Assembly: GCA_041752735.1 (NCBI GenBank)
Contig: JBGSVW010000007.1
Coordinates: forward strand, 1-64,000
Direction: 5' to 3'
DNA from: UBA1422 sp041752735
Lineage (GTDB): Bacteria > Bacillota > Clostridia > Peptostreptococcales > Anaerovoracaceae
DNA length: 64,000 bases
Shown: one piece after another, positions 14,490 through 23,931 of the stretch
Layout of the letters: every line of letters starts with the position of its first letter
Position numbering within the stretch: position 1 is the stretch's first letter
Notes under the pieces: model-generated
What the model was told of the DNA's origin: nothing
Seen by the model: the letters and a program-made list of their open reading frames with translations, nothing else
Database searches by the model: none
Translations under genes and position numbers: made by a program

Positions 14490-16463
14490 ATGGGTGAATT
14501 CAAAATTAAATCTGATTTTCATATGACCGGAGACCAACCCAGTGCAGTCAACACCCTTGCACAGGGTATTTCTGTTGGCAAAAAACATCAAACATTGATG
14601 GGGGTAACAGGGTCCGGAAAGACTTTTACTATGGCGAATGTCATACAGAAAGCCCAGCGGCCAACCTTGGTCATTTCTCATAACAAAACGCTGGCAGCCC
14701 AGCTTCATGGTGAGTTCAAGGAATTTTTTCCTGACAACGCAGTGGAGTATTTTGTCAGTTATTATGACTATTATCAACCGGAAGCATATATGCCCACCAC
14801 AGACACCTATATCGAAAAAGATTCCGAAATCAATGCTGAAATCGAGAAACTTAGACATTCGGCCACTGCCGCCCTTGCGGAGCGACGGGATGTGATTATT
14901 GTGGCCAGCGTTTCTTGTATCTATGGCCTTGGTAGTCCGTTTGATTATGAAAATCAAATGTTATCCCTGCGTCCGGGCATGGAGAAACCAAGAAATGAAA
15001 TCCTTCGAAAACTCGTAGACATTCAATACGACAGGAACGATTTAGCTTTCGAGCGCGGTGCGTTTCGAGTTCGTGGTGATATCGTGGACATTTTTCCTGC
15101 CGGTTCGGAAGTGGCATTACGGGTGGAGATGTTTGGCGATGAGATAGAAACCATCAAAGAGATCAACCCGGTGACTGGCGAAATCCTTGGATTGCGCAAC
15201 CATGTTGCCATCTATCCTGCCTCCCACTACGTCACCACCGACGAAAACATTGAACGTGCCCTGGCTTCCATCGAAAGTGAGTTGGATCAGCGTATTACCT
15301 GGTTCAAAGACCGAGGGAAACTGATTGAGGCTCAAAGAATCGAGCAGCGAACCCGCTATGATCTTGAAATGCTCCGTGAGATTGGACGATGCAAAGGGAT
15401 TGAGAATTACTCCCGACATTTGAACGGATTGTCGGCGGGCAATCGTCCTTATACGCTGATGGATTACTTTCCTGATGATTATATGATTATTATTGATGAA
15501 TCCCATGTGATGGTACCACAATTACGCGCCATGTATGCAGGAGACCGTTCGAGGAAAGAAGCCCTTGTAGAGTATGGTTTTCGGCTGCCATCGGCCTTGG
15601 ATAATAGACCATTGAAGTTTGACGAGTTCAATCAGCTTGCTGGTCCCATCGTTTACGTTAGTGCGACCCCTACGGATTATGAGAAAGAAAAAAGTGGGGG
15701 AGTCACCGCCGAGCAGTTAATCCGTCCCACAGGGCTGATTGATCCCCCTATAGAAATTCATGGGTCGGATGGCCAAATCGACCATTTGATTGGTGAAATA
15801 AACAAAGTTACTGCAGAAGGTTACCGGGTATTGGTCACCACACTAACCAAAAAAATGTCAGAAAATCTGACAGAATACCTAAAAAATACCGGAATCAAAG
15901 TGCAATACCTTCATTCGGACATAGACACACTGGAACGGCTTCAAATTATCAGGGACTTACGTCTTGGGGTGTTTGATGTCCTGGTCGGAATCAACTTGCT
16001 ACGGGAAGGTTTGGACTTGCCGGAAGTAGCCCTTGTGGCTATTTTGGATGCAGATCGCCAAGGATTCCTCAGAACCGAAACCTCTCTGATTCAAACCGTT
16101 GGCCGTGCCGCTCGCAACCTAAGTGGCCGGGTCATTATGTATGCGGACGGCATCAGCCCTGCTATGGAGAGGACTTTGGAAGAAACAGACCGGAGGCGGT
16201 TGATTCAGGAAGCCTATAACAAAGAACATGGTATCACCCCCAAATCGGTGGAGAAGTCGGTACGCGCTATTATGGAAGCCACCGTTGTTCCGGATGACAC
16301 GGACCAATTCAAGGGCAAAAACCCATTGGAACTCACAAAAAAAGAGTTGCATGATTTTGTCAAAGCACTTGAAAAAGAAATGAAACAGGCTGCTTCCGAT
16401 TTGCAATTTGAACGGGCAGCGATTCTTCGGGATCAGGTGTTCGAATACAAGGCACGATTATGA
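14490..16463 (+). CDS. uvrB: Excinuclease ABC subunit B
   Basis: A 657-residue UvrB, the damage-verifying helicase-like subunit of nucleotide excision repair. Walker A is MGVTGSGKTFTMA, the beta-hairpin region that clamps DNA is YYDYYQPEAYMP, motif II is IIIDESH, helicase motif VI is QTVGRAARN, and the C-terminal UVR coiled coil (LEKEMKQAASDLQFERAAILRDQ) binds UvrC. The start at 14490 (MGEFKIKSDF) matches the family N-terminus. An in-frame ATG at 14472 lies inside the -10 box region and cannot be transcribed from that promoter. uvrA follows after 65 bases. See the separate promoter entry for the leaderless arrangement. Confidence 0.97.
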   Translation: MGEFKIKSDFHMTGDQPSAVNTLAQGISVGKKHQTLMGVTGSGKTFTMANVIQKAQRPTLVISHNKTLAAQLHGEFKEFFPDNAVEYFVSYYDYYQPEAYMPTTDTYIEKDSEINAEIEKLRHSATAALAERRDVIIVASVSCIYGLGSPFDYENQMLSLRPGMEKPRNEILRKLVDIQYDRNDLAFERGAFRVRGDIVDIFPAGSEVALRVEMFGDEIETIKEINPVTGEILGLRNHVAIYPASHYVTTDENIERALASIESELDQRITWFKDRGKLIEAQRIEQRTRYDLEMLREIGRCKGIENYSRHLNGLSAGNRPYTLMDYFPDDYMIIIDESHVMVPQLRAMYAGDRSRKEALVEYGFRLPSALDNRPLKFDEFNQLAGPIVYVSATPTDYEKEKSGGVTAEQLIRPTGLIDPPIEIHGSDGQIDHLIGEINKVTAEGYRVLVTTLTKKMSENLTEYLKNTGIKVQYLHSDIDTLERLQIIRDLRLGVFDVLVGINLLREGLDLPEVALVAILDADRQGFLRTETSLIQTVGRAARNLSGRVIMYADGISPAMERTLEETDRRRLIQEAYNKEHGITPKSVEKSVRAIMEATVVPDDTDQFKGKNPLELTKKELHDFVKALEKEMKQAASDLQFERAAILRDQVFEYKARL

Positions 16464-16528
16464 AGCAATGCAACATATCGACCAATAACAACAAAAAACA
16501 CTAGTAGGATAAAAGAATAGGAAATCAT

Positions 16529-19342
16529 ATGACAAGCCAACTGATTATCAAAGGTGCAAAAGAAAACAACCTAAAAAATATTAATGTTACCATTCCAAGA
16601 GACAAAATGGTGGTTTTGACCGGCCTTTCCGGTTCAGGCAAATCGTCTTTGGCTTTTGATACCATTTATGCGGAAGGGCAGCGGCGCTATGTCGAAAGTC
16701 TATCCTCGTACGCCAGACAATTTCTAGGACAGATGGAAAAACCCAACGTAGAATCCATTGAAGGACTGTCACCTGCAATTTCCATTGACCAAAAGACTAC
16801 CAGCAAAAACCCCCGTTCCACCGTAGGCACTGTGACAGAAATCTATGACTATATGCGACTACTGTATGCGAGAATTGGTATACCTCATTGTCCCATCTGT
16901 GGACGAGTCATCGAGAGCCAATCCATCGATCAAATTGTTGACAGCATCATGGAGCTACCCGAGGGGACGAAGGTGATGATTTTGGCACCTGTCATTCGGG
17001 AGCGAAAAGGCACCTACGAAAAAGTCATGGAGCGAATTGTCCGGGAAGGCTTTACCCGCGCTCGGATTGATGGTGAGGTGCACAATCTAACAGAAGAAAA
17101 AATCGTTCTCGAAAAAACCCATAAACACACCATCGAAATTGTTGTTGATCGGATTATCATCAAAGAAGGTATCGAAAGCCGTTTGACGGAGGCTTGCGAA
17201 CTGGCCATCCATCAGGGGGAAGGCTTGGTCATGGCCAACGACCGCACCTATAGCACTAAATTAGCTTGTCCGGAACACGGCATCGGCATTGAAGAGATGG
17301 AACCGAGGATGTTTTCCTTTAACAGCCCATTTGGCGCATGCCCTGCATGCAACGGATTAGGCTTTCTTCAGCGGATAGATCCTGATTTGATTATTGAAGA
17401 TAAAGAGCTGAGCATCATCGGTGGTGCGCTGAGCAACGTTTTCGCGTCCATGGAAGTGGAAGGGTATTACAGACAGACCATTGAGGCTTTAGCTAAGGAG
17501 CATGGCACCAGTCTGTCGATTCCATACAAAGATCTGCCGCAAGTGTTTGTGAATGAATTGCTTTATGGCACCGGAGACCGAACGATTAATTTCCTTTACA
17601 AAAGCAGAACCCGGGGCACTGAAAGCATGCTAAAACATCCGTTTGAGGGAGTCATTAAAAACCTGGAGCGAAGATACAGAGAGACCACCTCCGACTATAT
17701 CAAAGACAAAATGCAAAAATATTTAAGCGTCACCCCATGTGAAACCTGTGGTGGTAAACGACTAAAACCCGAAGTCCTTGCAGTAACTGTGGGCGGGTTG
17801 AATATTTCCCAGATGACCGAAATGCCGGTTGGGGAAGCAATAGGGTTTATGAAACGCAGAAAACTGACCCAAAAGGAAGAACTGATTGCAGCTCAGATAC
17901 TAAAAGAAATATATGAACGGCTCAACTTTCTTGTAAATGTAGGATTGGACTATTTGACCCTGTCCAGATCTGCAGGTAGCCTCTCCGGTGGAGAATCTCA
18001 ACGGATACGACTGGCTACTCAAATAGGATCCAGCCTTGTGGGCGTCCTTTATATTTTGGACGAACCCAGCATCGGTCTTCATCAAAAGGACAACAGTAAA
18101 TTACTGGCTACGTTGCGGGAATTGACGGATTTGGGGAACACCCTGTTGATTGTTGAGCACGACGAAGAGACCATGTATGCGGCGGATCATTTGATTGACA
18201 TTGGACCTGGTGCAGGCATTCATGGTGGAGAATTGGTGGCACAGGGAACGGTGGAGGACATCAAGAATTGTGAAGAATCCATCACCGGACAGTTCCTAAG
18301 TGGAAAACGTAGAGTGGAAGTACCTGAAAACCGAAGAGCAGGTAGCGGAGAAGTTTTAAGAATTCTTGGTGCTTACGAAAACAACCTTCAGCATATTGAT
18401 GTGGACATACCCATTGGCAAATTTGTTTGCGTCACAGGGGTGTCCGGATCCGGCAAGAGTACACTCATCAATGAAATCCTATACAAAAGCCTGGCAGCCA
18501 AAATCAACCGGGCTAAGACAAAAGCCGGAGAGCACGAAGATATTACGGGCATTGAATATATTGACAAGGTTATTGATATAGACCAATCGCCCATCGGTAG
18601 AACCCCAAGATCAAATCCGGCAACCTACACAGGAATGTTTGGAGCCATTCGGGATTTGTTCGCAAGCCTGCCGGAATCCAAAATCCGGGGTTACGAAAAA
18701 GGGAGATTCAGCTTTAACGTCAAAGGTGGACGGTGCGAAGCCTGCAATGGAGACGGAATCATTAAAATTGAAATGCACTTTCTTCCGGATGTGTATGTGC
18801 CTTGTGAAGTATGCAAAGGGAAGAGATACAACCGGGAGACGCTGGAAGTCAAATACAAAGGTAAAAATATATATCAAGTGCTAGATATGAATGTTAGTGA
18901 AGCGGTGGAGTTTTTCAAACACCTTCCATCGATTTCAAGGCAATTAAACACCCTTGAAGAGGTGGGACTTGGATATATCAAACTTGGGCAGCCATCCACA
19001 CAGCTTTCCGGTGGCGAAGCGCAGCGTGTCAAACTGGCTACAGAACTTTCCAAACGGAGCACAGGCAAGACCCTATATATATTGGATGAGCCAACCACAG
19101 GCCTGCATTTTGCTGATGTGGACAAGCTGCTTCAGGTATTGGACAAACTCACTGATGCAGGAAACACCGTGGTGGTCATAGAGCACAATCTGGACGTGAT
19201 CAAAAGAGCGGATTATATCATTGATTTGGGACCAGACGGTGGAAACCGGGGTGGACAGATTATTGCGACGGGTACACCGGAGGAAGTTGCTTTGGTGGAG
19301 AACTCATATACGGGGGAATACTTGAGAAAAGTATTAAAGTAA
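16529..19342 (+). CDS. uvrA: Excinuclease ABC subunit A
   Basis: A 937-residue UvrA, the usual length, which recognises DNA lesions as a dimer and loads UvrB. It has two ABC ATPase units: Walker A GLSGSGKSSLAF near residue 33 and GVSGSGKSTL near residue 640, with signature motifs GSLSGGESQRIRLA and TQLSGGEAQRVKLA. Zinc modules are visible as CPICG plus CPACNGLG, CETCGG, and CEACNGDG with CEVCKGKRY. An AGGA ribosome site lies eight bases before the ATG. It forms an operon with uvrB, and the next gene starts two bases after its stop. Confidence 0.98.
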   Translation: MTSQLIIKGAKENNLKNINVTIPRDKMVVLTGLSGSGKSSLAFDTIYAEGQRRYVESLSSYARQFLGQMEKPNVESIEGLSPAISIDQKTTSKNPRSTVGTVTEIYDYMRLLYARIGIPHCPICGRVIESQSIDQIVDSIMELPEGTKVMILAPVIRERKGTYEKVMERIVREGFTRARIDGEVHNLTEEKIVLEKTHKHTIEIVVDRIIIKEGIESRLTEACELAIHQGEGLVMANDRTYSTKLACPEHGIGIEEMEPRMFSFNSPFGACPACNGLGFLQRIDPDLIIEDKELSIIGGALSNVFASMEVEGYYRQTIEALAKEHGTSLSIPYKDLPQVFVNELLYGTGDRTINFLYKSRTRGTESMLKHPFEGVIKNLERRYRETTSDYIKDKMQKYLSVTPCETCGGKRLKPEVLAVTVGGLNISQMTEMPVGEAIGFMKRRKLTQKEELIAAQILKEIYERLNFLVNVGLDYLTLSRSAGSLSGGESQRIRLATQIGSSLVGVLYILDEPSIGLHQKDNSKLLATLRELTDLGNTLLIVEHDEETMYAADHLIDIGPGAGIHGGELVAQGTVEDIKNCEESITGQFLSGKRRVEVPENRRAGSGEVLRILGAYENNLQHIDVDIPIGKFVCVTGVSGSGKSTLINEILYKSLAAKINRAKTKAGEHEDITGIEYIDKVIDIDQSPIGRTPRSNPATYTGMFGAIRDLFASLPESKIRGYEKGRFSFNVKGGRCEACNGDGIIKIEMHFLPDVYVPCEVCKGKRYNRETLEVKYKGKNIYQVLDMNVSEAVEFFKHLPSISRQLNTLEEVGLGYIKLGQPSTQLSGGEAQRVKLATELSKRSTGKTLYILDEPTTGLHFADVDKLLQVLDKLTDAGNTVVVIEHNLDVIKRADYIIDLGPDGGNRGGQIIATGTPEEVALVENSYTGEYLRKVLK

Positions 19343-19344
19343 AA

Positions 19345-20292
19345 ATGAAACAAAAAATGGATAAACTACACAACCAAACTGGCATCACCATCAAAAAAAT
19401 GAACCGCAAAGTGGCTCATATTTTGATGGTTTTCACTGTGACTTCTTGGGGGTTTGAATATGCATTGGCCAAAGATGCTATGATCGCCATTGAGCCCATA
19501 ACACTGGTTTGTTTTAAGTACACGGTGGCATTGTTTGTTATAGCTATAGTGAAATTTAAACTGGAAGGAAAAACATGGATGAGGCGGGCGGACATATTTT
19601 TGTTCATGCTTTGCGCAGCCACTGGAGAGGTCTTGTATTTTTACATGGAATATGAAGCCATGAATTATATGCCGGTTTCATTGATTACCATTCTGTTGAC
19701 CTTCGTACCCGTTTTGTCCATTCTTGTGGAATGGGTGGCATTTAAGATCAAGCCTTCTGTCTCGTTGATGGTTGGTGTGCTGGTCAGTTTGTGTGGTATA
19801 GCAATCATCGTCGGGGTAGATGTCAGCACAATTCTTGAGGGAAGACTCATCGGATATTTATTATGCATTGGAGCGATTGTCTCATGGAATATATATAATT
19901 TCATTACATCTAACCTGGGAGGGCGGTATCAACCCCTGACACTGACTTTTAATCAGCTGACTTGCACTGTACTATTGACCTGGCCCCTTGCGTTAGCAAA
20001 CTTTCCGGAGCCTTCTGAAATCAGCATGTTGATTGTGGGCGAAGTCTTGTATCTTGGGATTGTCAGTGGTGGAATTGGCTTTGTGATTTATGTTTCAGCA
20101 CTCTACACGCTAGGACCGACAACCGTATCGGTATATGCCAACTTTATGCCCATCACAGCCACTTTTTTTGGCTGGGTATTATTGAGTGAAACGATTACCG
20201 GAATGCAAATGTTTGGCGGAGTAATTGTCATTGCCGCCGGATACTTCGTTATTCGGGAAAAAGGGAGATTGGAGGAACGGTACAATGTTTGA
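19345..20292 (+). CDS. EamA/DMT-family permease
   Basis: A 315-residue integral membrane protein with about ten hydrophobic segments arranged as two EamA repeats (first repeat about residues 25-155, second about 170-305). The repeat hallmarks are WGFEYALAKDAMIAIEP and the second-half PTTVSVYANFMPITATFFGWVLLSE. Such proteins export metabolites or amino acids; the substrate cannot be read. The ATG at 19345 lies two bases after uvrA and has no clear ribosome site, so it may depend on coupling. Met at 19399 (MNRKVAHIL) is an alternative start. The end overlaps the nicotinate phosphoribosyltransferase gene by eight bases, suggesting one transcript and perhaps a role near nicotinate metabolism. Confidence 0.87.
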   Translation: MKQKMDKLHNQTGITIKKMNRKVAHILMVFTVTSWGFEYALAKDAMIAIEPITLVCFKYTVALFVIAIVKFKLEGKTWMRRADIFLFMLCAATGEVLYFYMEYEAMNYMPVSLITILLTFVPVLSILVEWVAFKIKPSVSLMVGVLVSLCGIAIIVGVDVSTILEGRLIGYLLCIGAIVSWNIYNFITSNLGGRYQPLTLTFNQLTCTVLLTWPLALANFPEPSEISMLIVGEVLYLGIVSGGIGFVIYVSALYTLGPTTVSVYANFMPITATFFGWVLLSETITGMQMFGGVIVIAAGYFVIREKGRLEERYNV

Positions 20293-21730
20293 GAAAGCGA
20301 ACCTCTCCATGCTGACCGACTTTTATGAAGTCACCATGGCAAACGGCTATTTTGAGGCCGACATGACTGAGGATATTGGATACTTTGATATGTTTTTCCG
20401 AAAAATTCCTGACGGAGGTGGCTTTGCCATTATGGCTGGTGTGGAACAGTTGATGGAATATATGGAAGGCTTGTCATTTTCGGAAGAAGATATAGAATTC
20501 TTAAAAAATAAGATGAATTTTGACCAACGGTTTTTAAATTATCTAAGAGATTTCAAATTCATTTGCGATGTATGGGCTGTCCCGGAAGGCACACCGATTT
20601 TTCCGGGTGAACCCCTGGTGACGGTAAGGGGTCCGGTTATCCAGGCCCAATTCGTAGAGACCATGGTACTTCTACTCATCAACCATCAGTGCCTGATTGC
20701 CACCAAGGCCAATCGAATTGTCAGATCGGCAAAGGGTAGGCCTGTCATGGAGTTTGGGACCAGGAGAGCACATGGGATCTCTGCGGCGGTATATGGAGCC
20801 AGGGCAGCATATATTGGTGGTTGCGCCGGAACTGCCTGCACGGTATCTGAACGGGATTTTGGTATCAAAGCCATGGGTACCATGGCGCACAGCTGGGTAC
20901 AGATGTTTGATAGTGAACTTGATGCATTTCAGAAATATGCCGAAATCTATCCCGAAAATTGTGTGCTTTTGGTGGACACATATGATGTGTTGAAATCAGG
21001 TGTTCCCAACGCCATTGCAGTATTTAAGGCTTTGACTCCCATTCGTATGGGAATCCGAATTGATAGCGGAGACGTCACGTATCTGACGAAGCAAGCCAGG
21101 AAAATGCTGGATGAAGCGGGTCTTTGGGATTGCAAAATTGTCGTATCAAACTCTCTGGATGAATACATCATCAGAGATGTAATCTCAGAAGGCGCTTGCA
21201 TAGATTCCTTTGGTGTAGGAGAACGCTTGATTACCGCAAAATCCGAACCGGTATTCGGCGGTGTATATAAACTTGCTGCCGTAGAAAAAGATGGCGTCAT
21301 GATTCCAAAGATGAAACTCAGCGAGAACATCGAAAAAATAACAAATCCCGGATTCAAAACATTGTATCGCTTTTATGACAAAACAACTCATCGCTGCCTG
21401 GCGGATTTGATTACCCTGGATGATGAGCCGGTGCCATCCGGCGAACAATTTACCATCTTCGATGAAATTGCACCTTGGAAGACGAAAGTCTTAAAAGACT
21501 ACATAGTTGAAAACCTGCGGGTGCAACTTTTCGAAAAAGGCAGACGTGTTTATGACTCGCCGACAATAGAAGAAATAAAAGAGCATTGCGCCTCACAGAT
21601 TTATACACTATGGGACGAAATGCTCCGATTTGATAATCCTCAAACATATTATGTGGATTTATCCCAAAAGCTTTGGGACATGAAGAGCCAATTGATTATC
21701 GGGATCCGGAAGCGTTTAGAACATTCTTAA
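20285..21730 (+). CDS. pncB: Nicotinate phosphoribosyltransferase
   Basis: A 481-residue enzyme of NAD salvage that converts nicotinate and PRPP to nicotinate mononucleotide with ATP hydrolysis. Markers: N-terminal LSMLTDFYEVTMANGYF, the EFGTRRAHG substrate loop, catalytic-His segment GTMAHSWVQMF, and the PRPP-phosphate region RIDSGDVTYLTK. The length fits the longer bacterial class. The ATG at 20285 follows GGAGG and overlaps the permease end; an upstream start at 20225 would precede the ribosome site. The 3' end overlaps the convergent aldolase gene by 35 bases, which is unusual because both C-termini look complete. Confidence 0.95.
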   Translation: MFEKANLSMLTDFYEVTMANGYFEADMTEDIGYFDMFFRKIPDGGGFAIMAGVEQLMEYMEGLSFSEEDIEFLKNKMNFDQRFLNYLRDFKFICDVWAVPEGTPIFPGEPLVTVRGPVIQAQFVETMVLLLINHQCLIATKANRIVRSAKGRPVMEFGTRRAHGISAAVYGARAAYIGGCAGTACTVSERDFGIKAMGTMAHSWVQMFDSELDAFQKYAEIYPENCVLLVDTYDVLKSGVPNAIAVFKALTPIRMGIRIDSGDVTYLTKQARKMLDEAGLWDCKIVVSNSLDEYIIRDVISEGACIDSFGVGERLITAKSEPVFGGVYKLAAVEKDGVMIPKMKLSENIEKITNPGFKTLYRFYDKTTHRCLADLITLDDEPVPSGEQFTIFDEIAPWKTKVLKDYIVENLRVQLFEKGRRVYDSPTIEEIKEHCASQIYTLWDEMLRFDNPQTYYVDLSQKLWDMKSQLIIGIRKRLEHS

Positions 21731-22625
21731 TCTTGTGCTGCACCATTGCCTGGATTGCATCTCTTGCAGGTCCTAAATATTTTCTTGGGTCAAACTCTGC
21801 CGGATGCTCGGCCAGATACTTGCGGATTTCTGCGGTCATGGCCAGACGAAGATCGGTATCGATGTTGACTTTGCAGACACCATGTTTGGCCGCTTCAAGA
21901 ATCATCGCTTCAGGTACGCCCTGGGCTCCGGGGATATTACCTCCATATTCATTGCAGATGGCAACGAATTCCGGTAGTACCGTGGACGCGCCATGCAGAA
22001 CCAAGGGGGTATTGGGAATCAGGGAATGTATTTTTTTTAGTCGGTCAAAATCCAGATATGGATCGCCTTTAAATTTATATGCTCCGTGGCTGGTGCCTAT
22101 TGCAATTGCCAATGAATCCACACCGGTTTTGGCAACGAATTCTGCTGCTTCTTCTGGATCTGTAAAAGTGGCTGCACGGATGTCCACATTGACATCATCC
22201 TCAATACCAGCCAACTTGCCCAATTCCGCCTCAACAACGACCCCTTTACTGTGGGCGTATTCAACAACTTGTTTGGTCAGTGCGATGTTCTGTTCAAGAG
22301 GGAATCTAGAACCGTCAATCATAACTGAGGTAAACCCGTCATCGACACATTTTTTGCAGATTTCGAAATCTTCGCCATGATCCAAATGGAGGCAGATATC
22401 CAAGTCTGTATCCAAAACAGCGGCTTCAACCAGTTTGATCAGATATGCCGGTCGTGCATACTTCCTTGCCCCAGCTGAAACTTGAAGAATCAGTGCTGCT
22501 TGCTCAACTTTTGCCGCATCAACGATTCCCTGAATTATTTCCATGTTGTTTACATTGAAAGCACCAACGGCATAATCCTGCTTCAATGCCTTTTGAAACA
22601 TCTCCTTGCTTGTTACCAAAGCCAT
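21696..22625 (-). CDS. fba: Class II fructose-1,6-bisphosphate aldolase
   Basis: A 309-residue zinc aldolase that splits fructose-1,6-bisphosphate into dihydroxyacetone phosphate and glyceraldehyde-3-phosphate in glycolysis. Zinc-binding His and the catalytic Asp are in LHLDHGEDFEICKKC, further ligands are in IGTSHGAYKF and LVLHGAST, and the phosphate loop is VNIDTDLRLA. The C-terminus (RKYLGPARDAIQAMVQHKIKNVL) is intact. AAGGAGGAAT precedes the start. The gene begins 39 bases after the small membrane protein gene upstream, so the two probably share a transcript. Its last 35 bases overlap the end of the oppositely oriented nicotinate phosphoribosyltransferase gene. Confidence 0.96.
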   Translation of the reverse strand: MALVTSKEMFQKALKQDYAVGAFNVNNMEIIQGIVDAAKVEQAALILQVSAGARKYARPAYLIKLVEAAVLDTDLDICLHLDHGEDFEICKKCVDDGFTSVMIDGSRFPLEQNIALTKQVVEYAHSKGVVVEAELGKLAGIEDDVNVDIRAATFTDPEEAAEFVAKTGVDSLAIAIGTSHGAYKFKGDPYLDFDRLKKIHSLIPNTPLVLHGASTVLPEFVAICNEYGGNIPGAQGVPEAMILEAAKHGVCKVNIDTDLRLAMTAEIRKYLAEHPAEFDPRKYLGPARDAIQAMVQHKIKNVLNASGSR

Positions 22626-22664
22626 TTAATATTCCTCCTTATGTCTCTTGTGGTGATGGTTGGT

Positions 22665-22805
22665 TTATTGTGCAGAGCCAAAGGTAGAAGGATAATCCAT
22701 AATGGCATCTACCCGGTTGAAAATGATTGCAGCTGCAACGAATAAAATTAAAAGTGCCACTGCGATGTCGCTTTTGTCATAGATGAAATCTTTTAATGTT
22801 TTCAT
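22665..22805 (-). CDS. 46-residue single-pass membrane protein upstream of fba
   Basis: A short reading frame with a good AAGGAG ribosome site eight bases before its ATG. The product starts MKTLKDFIYDKSDIAVA, has one hydrophobic helix (about residues 15-29, ALLILFVAAAIIF) and a short polar tail ending in GSAQ. The arrangement, charged start, single helix and short tail, fits a genuine small membrane protein. I recall similar short proteins in Clostridia but cannot name a family. It precedes fba in the same direction by 39 bases. Function unknown. Confidence 0.72.
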   Translation of the reverse strand: MKTLKDFIYDKSDIAVALLILFVAAAIIFNRVDAIMDYPSTFGSAQ

Positions 22806-22922
22806 AATCGTTCTCCTTCTCTTTACACTTTAACATAAATTGAGATGAAAAACCAACCGAATGCCGGTGTTTTTTTTGTGAATTATTTCATTTATTCTGT
22901 GTATTTCGACCCTGTATTGATG

Positions 22923-22935
22923 TATAATAAAGTTT
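22923..22935 (+). promoter_or_regulatory. -10 box directly before the pseudouridine synthase start
   Basis: A perfect TATAAT lies at 22923-22928, only seven bases before the ATG at 22936, where transcription itself should begin. No ribosome site is present. The -35 region (around 22900-22905, TGTATT) is poor. The mRNA is predicted to be leaderless. Confidence 0.5.
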
Positions 22936-23931
22936 ATGATTAGACTAGAAATCGGAAAAAACGAAGAAGAACAGCGATTGGACCGCTTCCTTAGGAAGTA
23001 TTTCAGGAAAGCTTCTCTTGGACGTATATATAAAATGATCCGCAAAGATATTCGTGTGAACGGCAAACGGGTGGCCATAGAGACATTTTTGACAGAAGGC
23101 GATCTGGTGGAAATTTTCATGTCTGACGAAGAAGCGGAAAGTTATAGGGAGACCAAAAAAACCGTCCGTGCCCTCAGGCAGTTTGCAATTGCCTACGAAG
23201 ATTCTCAGATGCTTGTGGTTTCAAAGCCATATGGTCTTTTGACTCACGGGGACGCCAACGAAAAGAAAAACACCCTGGCCAATCAGGTGCTTGGCTATTT
23301 GACAGAGAAGGGTGACTACCTTCCAAGAATCGAAAAAACATTTGTACCTTCTCCGGTCAACCGTCTGGACAGAAACACTACCGGACTTGTGATTTTTGGC
23401 AAAGACGCCGAAACCCTAAAACGGTTGAATCAAAAGATAAGAGAAAGAGATCTGATCGAAAAATTCTATATGACCATTGTATGCGGCAATCTCAAGGAAT
23501 CAATGATTCTTCGTGATACTATGGTCAAAGACGGAAAAACCAACACCGTAACAATACAGGAAGAACCCGACAGTGATGGCAAATGGATGGAAAGCAGAGT
23601 GAAGCCCATTAGGCATTCTCCCCATATCTCCAAATCACCAGGCGACAAACCGGATAAATCACCGGCATACACGTTGGTGGAAGTACAGTTGATTACAGGC
23701 AGAAGTCACCAAATTAGGGCCCAACTTGCAGCTGCAGGGTTTCCAATTATCGGTGATACTAAATATGGGAATGCTCAGAGCAACCGGCTGATGAAGGCGA
23801 AATTTGGGTTGACCACCCAATTGCTTCATGCATATAAATTAGTTATTGACGGGAATGTGGTGGAAGCGCCCATCCCCGAAGAATTTCAACGTATTACAGG
23901 GGTGTTGATTGATGGCAAAGAATCACGATGA
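22936..23931 (+). CDS. RluC/RluD family pseudouridine synthase
   Basis: A 331-residue enzyme that isomerises uridines in 23S rRNA. The N-terminal S4 domain (QRLDRFLRKYFRKASLGRIYKMI, residues about 10-70) binds RNA. The catalytic Asp is in the motif VNRLDRNTTGLVIFGK, and the C-terminal LITGRSHQIRAQLAAAGFPIIGD is a family signature. The AVVVSKPYG-type element appears as LVVSKPYGLLTH. It starts the cluster leading through signal peptidases to smpB and ssrA, and its end overlaps the next gene by 20 bases. The exact target uridine cannot be fixed by eye. Its promoter position predicts a leaderless transcript. Confidence 0.93.
   Translation: MIRLEIGKNEEEQRLDRFLRKYFRKASLGRIYKMIRKDIRVNGKRVAIETFLTEGDLVEIFMSDEEAESYRETKKTVRALRQFAIAYEDSQMLVVSKPYGLLTHGDANEKKNTLANQVLGYLTEKGDYLPRIEKTFVPSPVNRLDRNTTGLVIFGKDAETLKRLNQKIRERDLIEKFYMTIVCGNLKESMILRDTMVKDGKTNTVTIQEEPDSDGKWMESRVKPIRHSPHISKSPGDKPDKSPAYTLVEVQLITGRSHQIRAQLAAAGFPIIGDTKYGNAQSNRLMKAKFGLTTQLLHAYKLVIDGNVVEAPIPEEFQRITGVLIDGKESR

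Noticed and set aside
14412..14957. Minus-strand frame across the uvrB 5' region
   Set aside because: It overlaps the promoter and conserved P-loop of uvrB and has no ribosome site.
21673..22380. 225-codon plus-strand frame over the fba gene
   Set aside because: Ser/Arg-rich shadow of the conserved aldolase; no family features.
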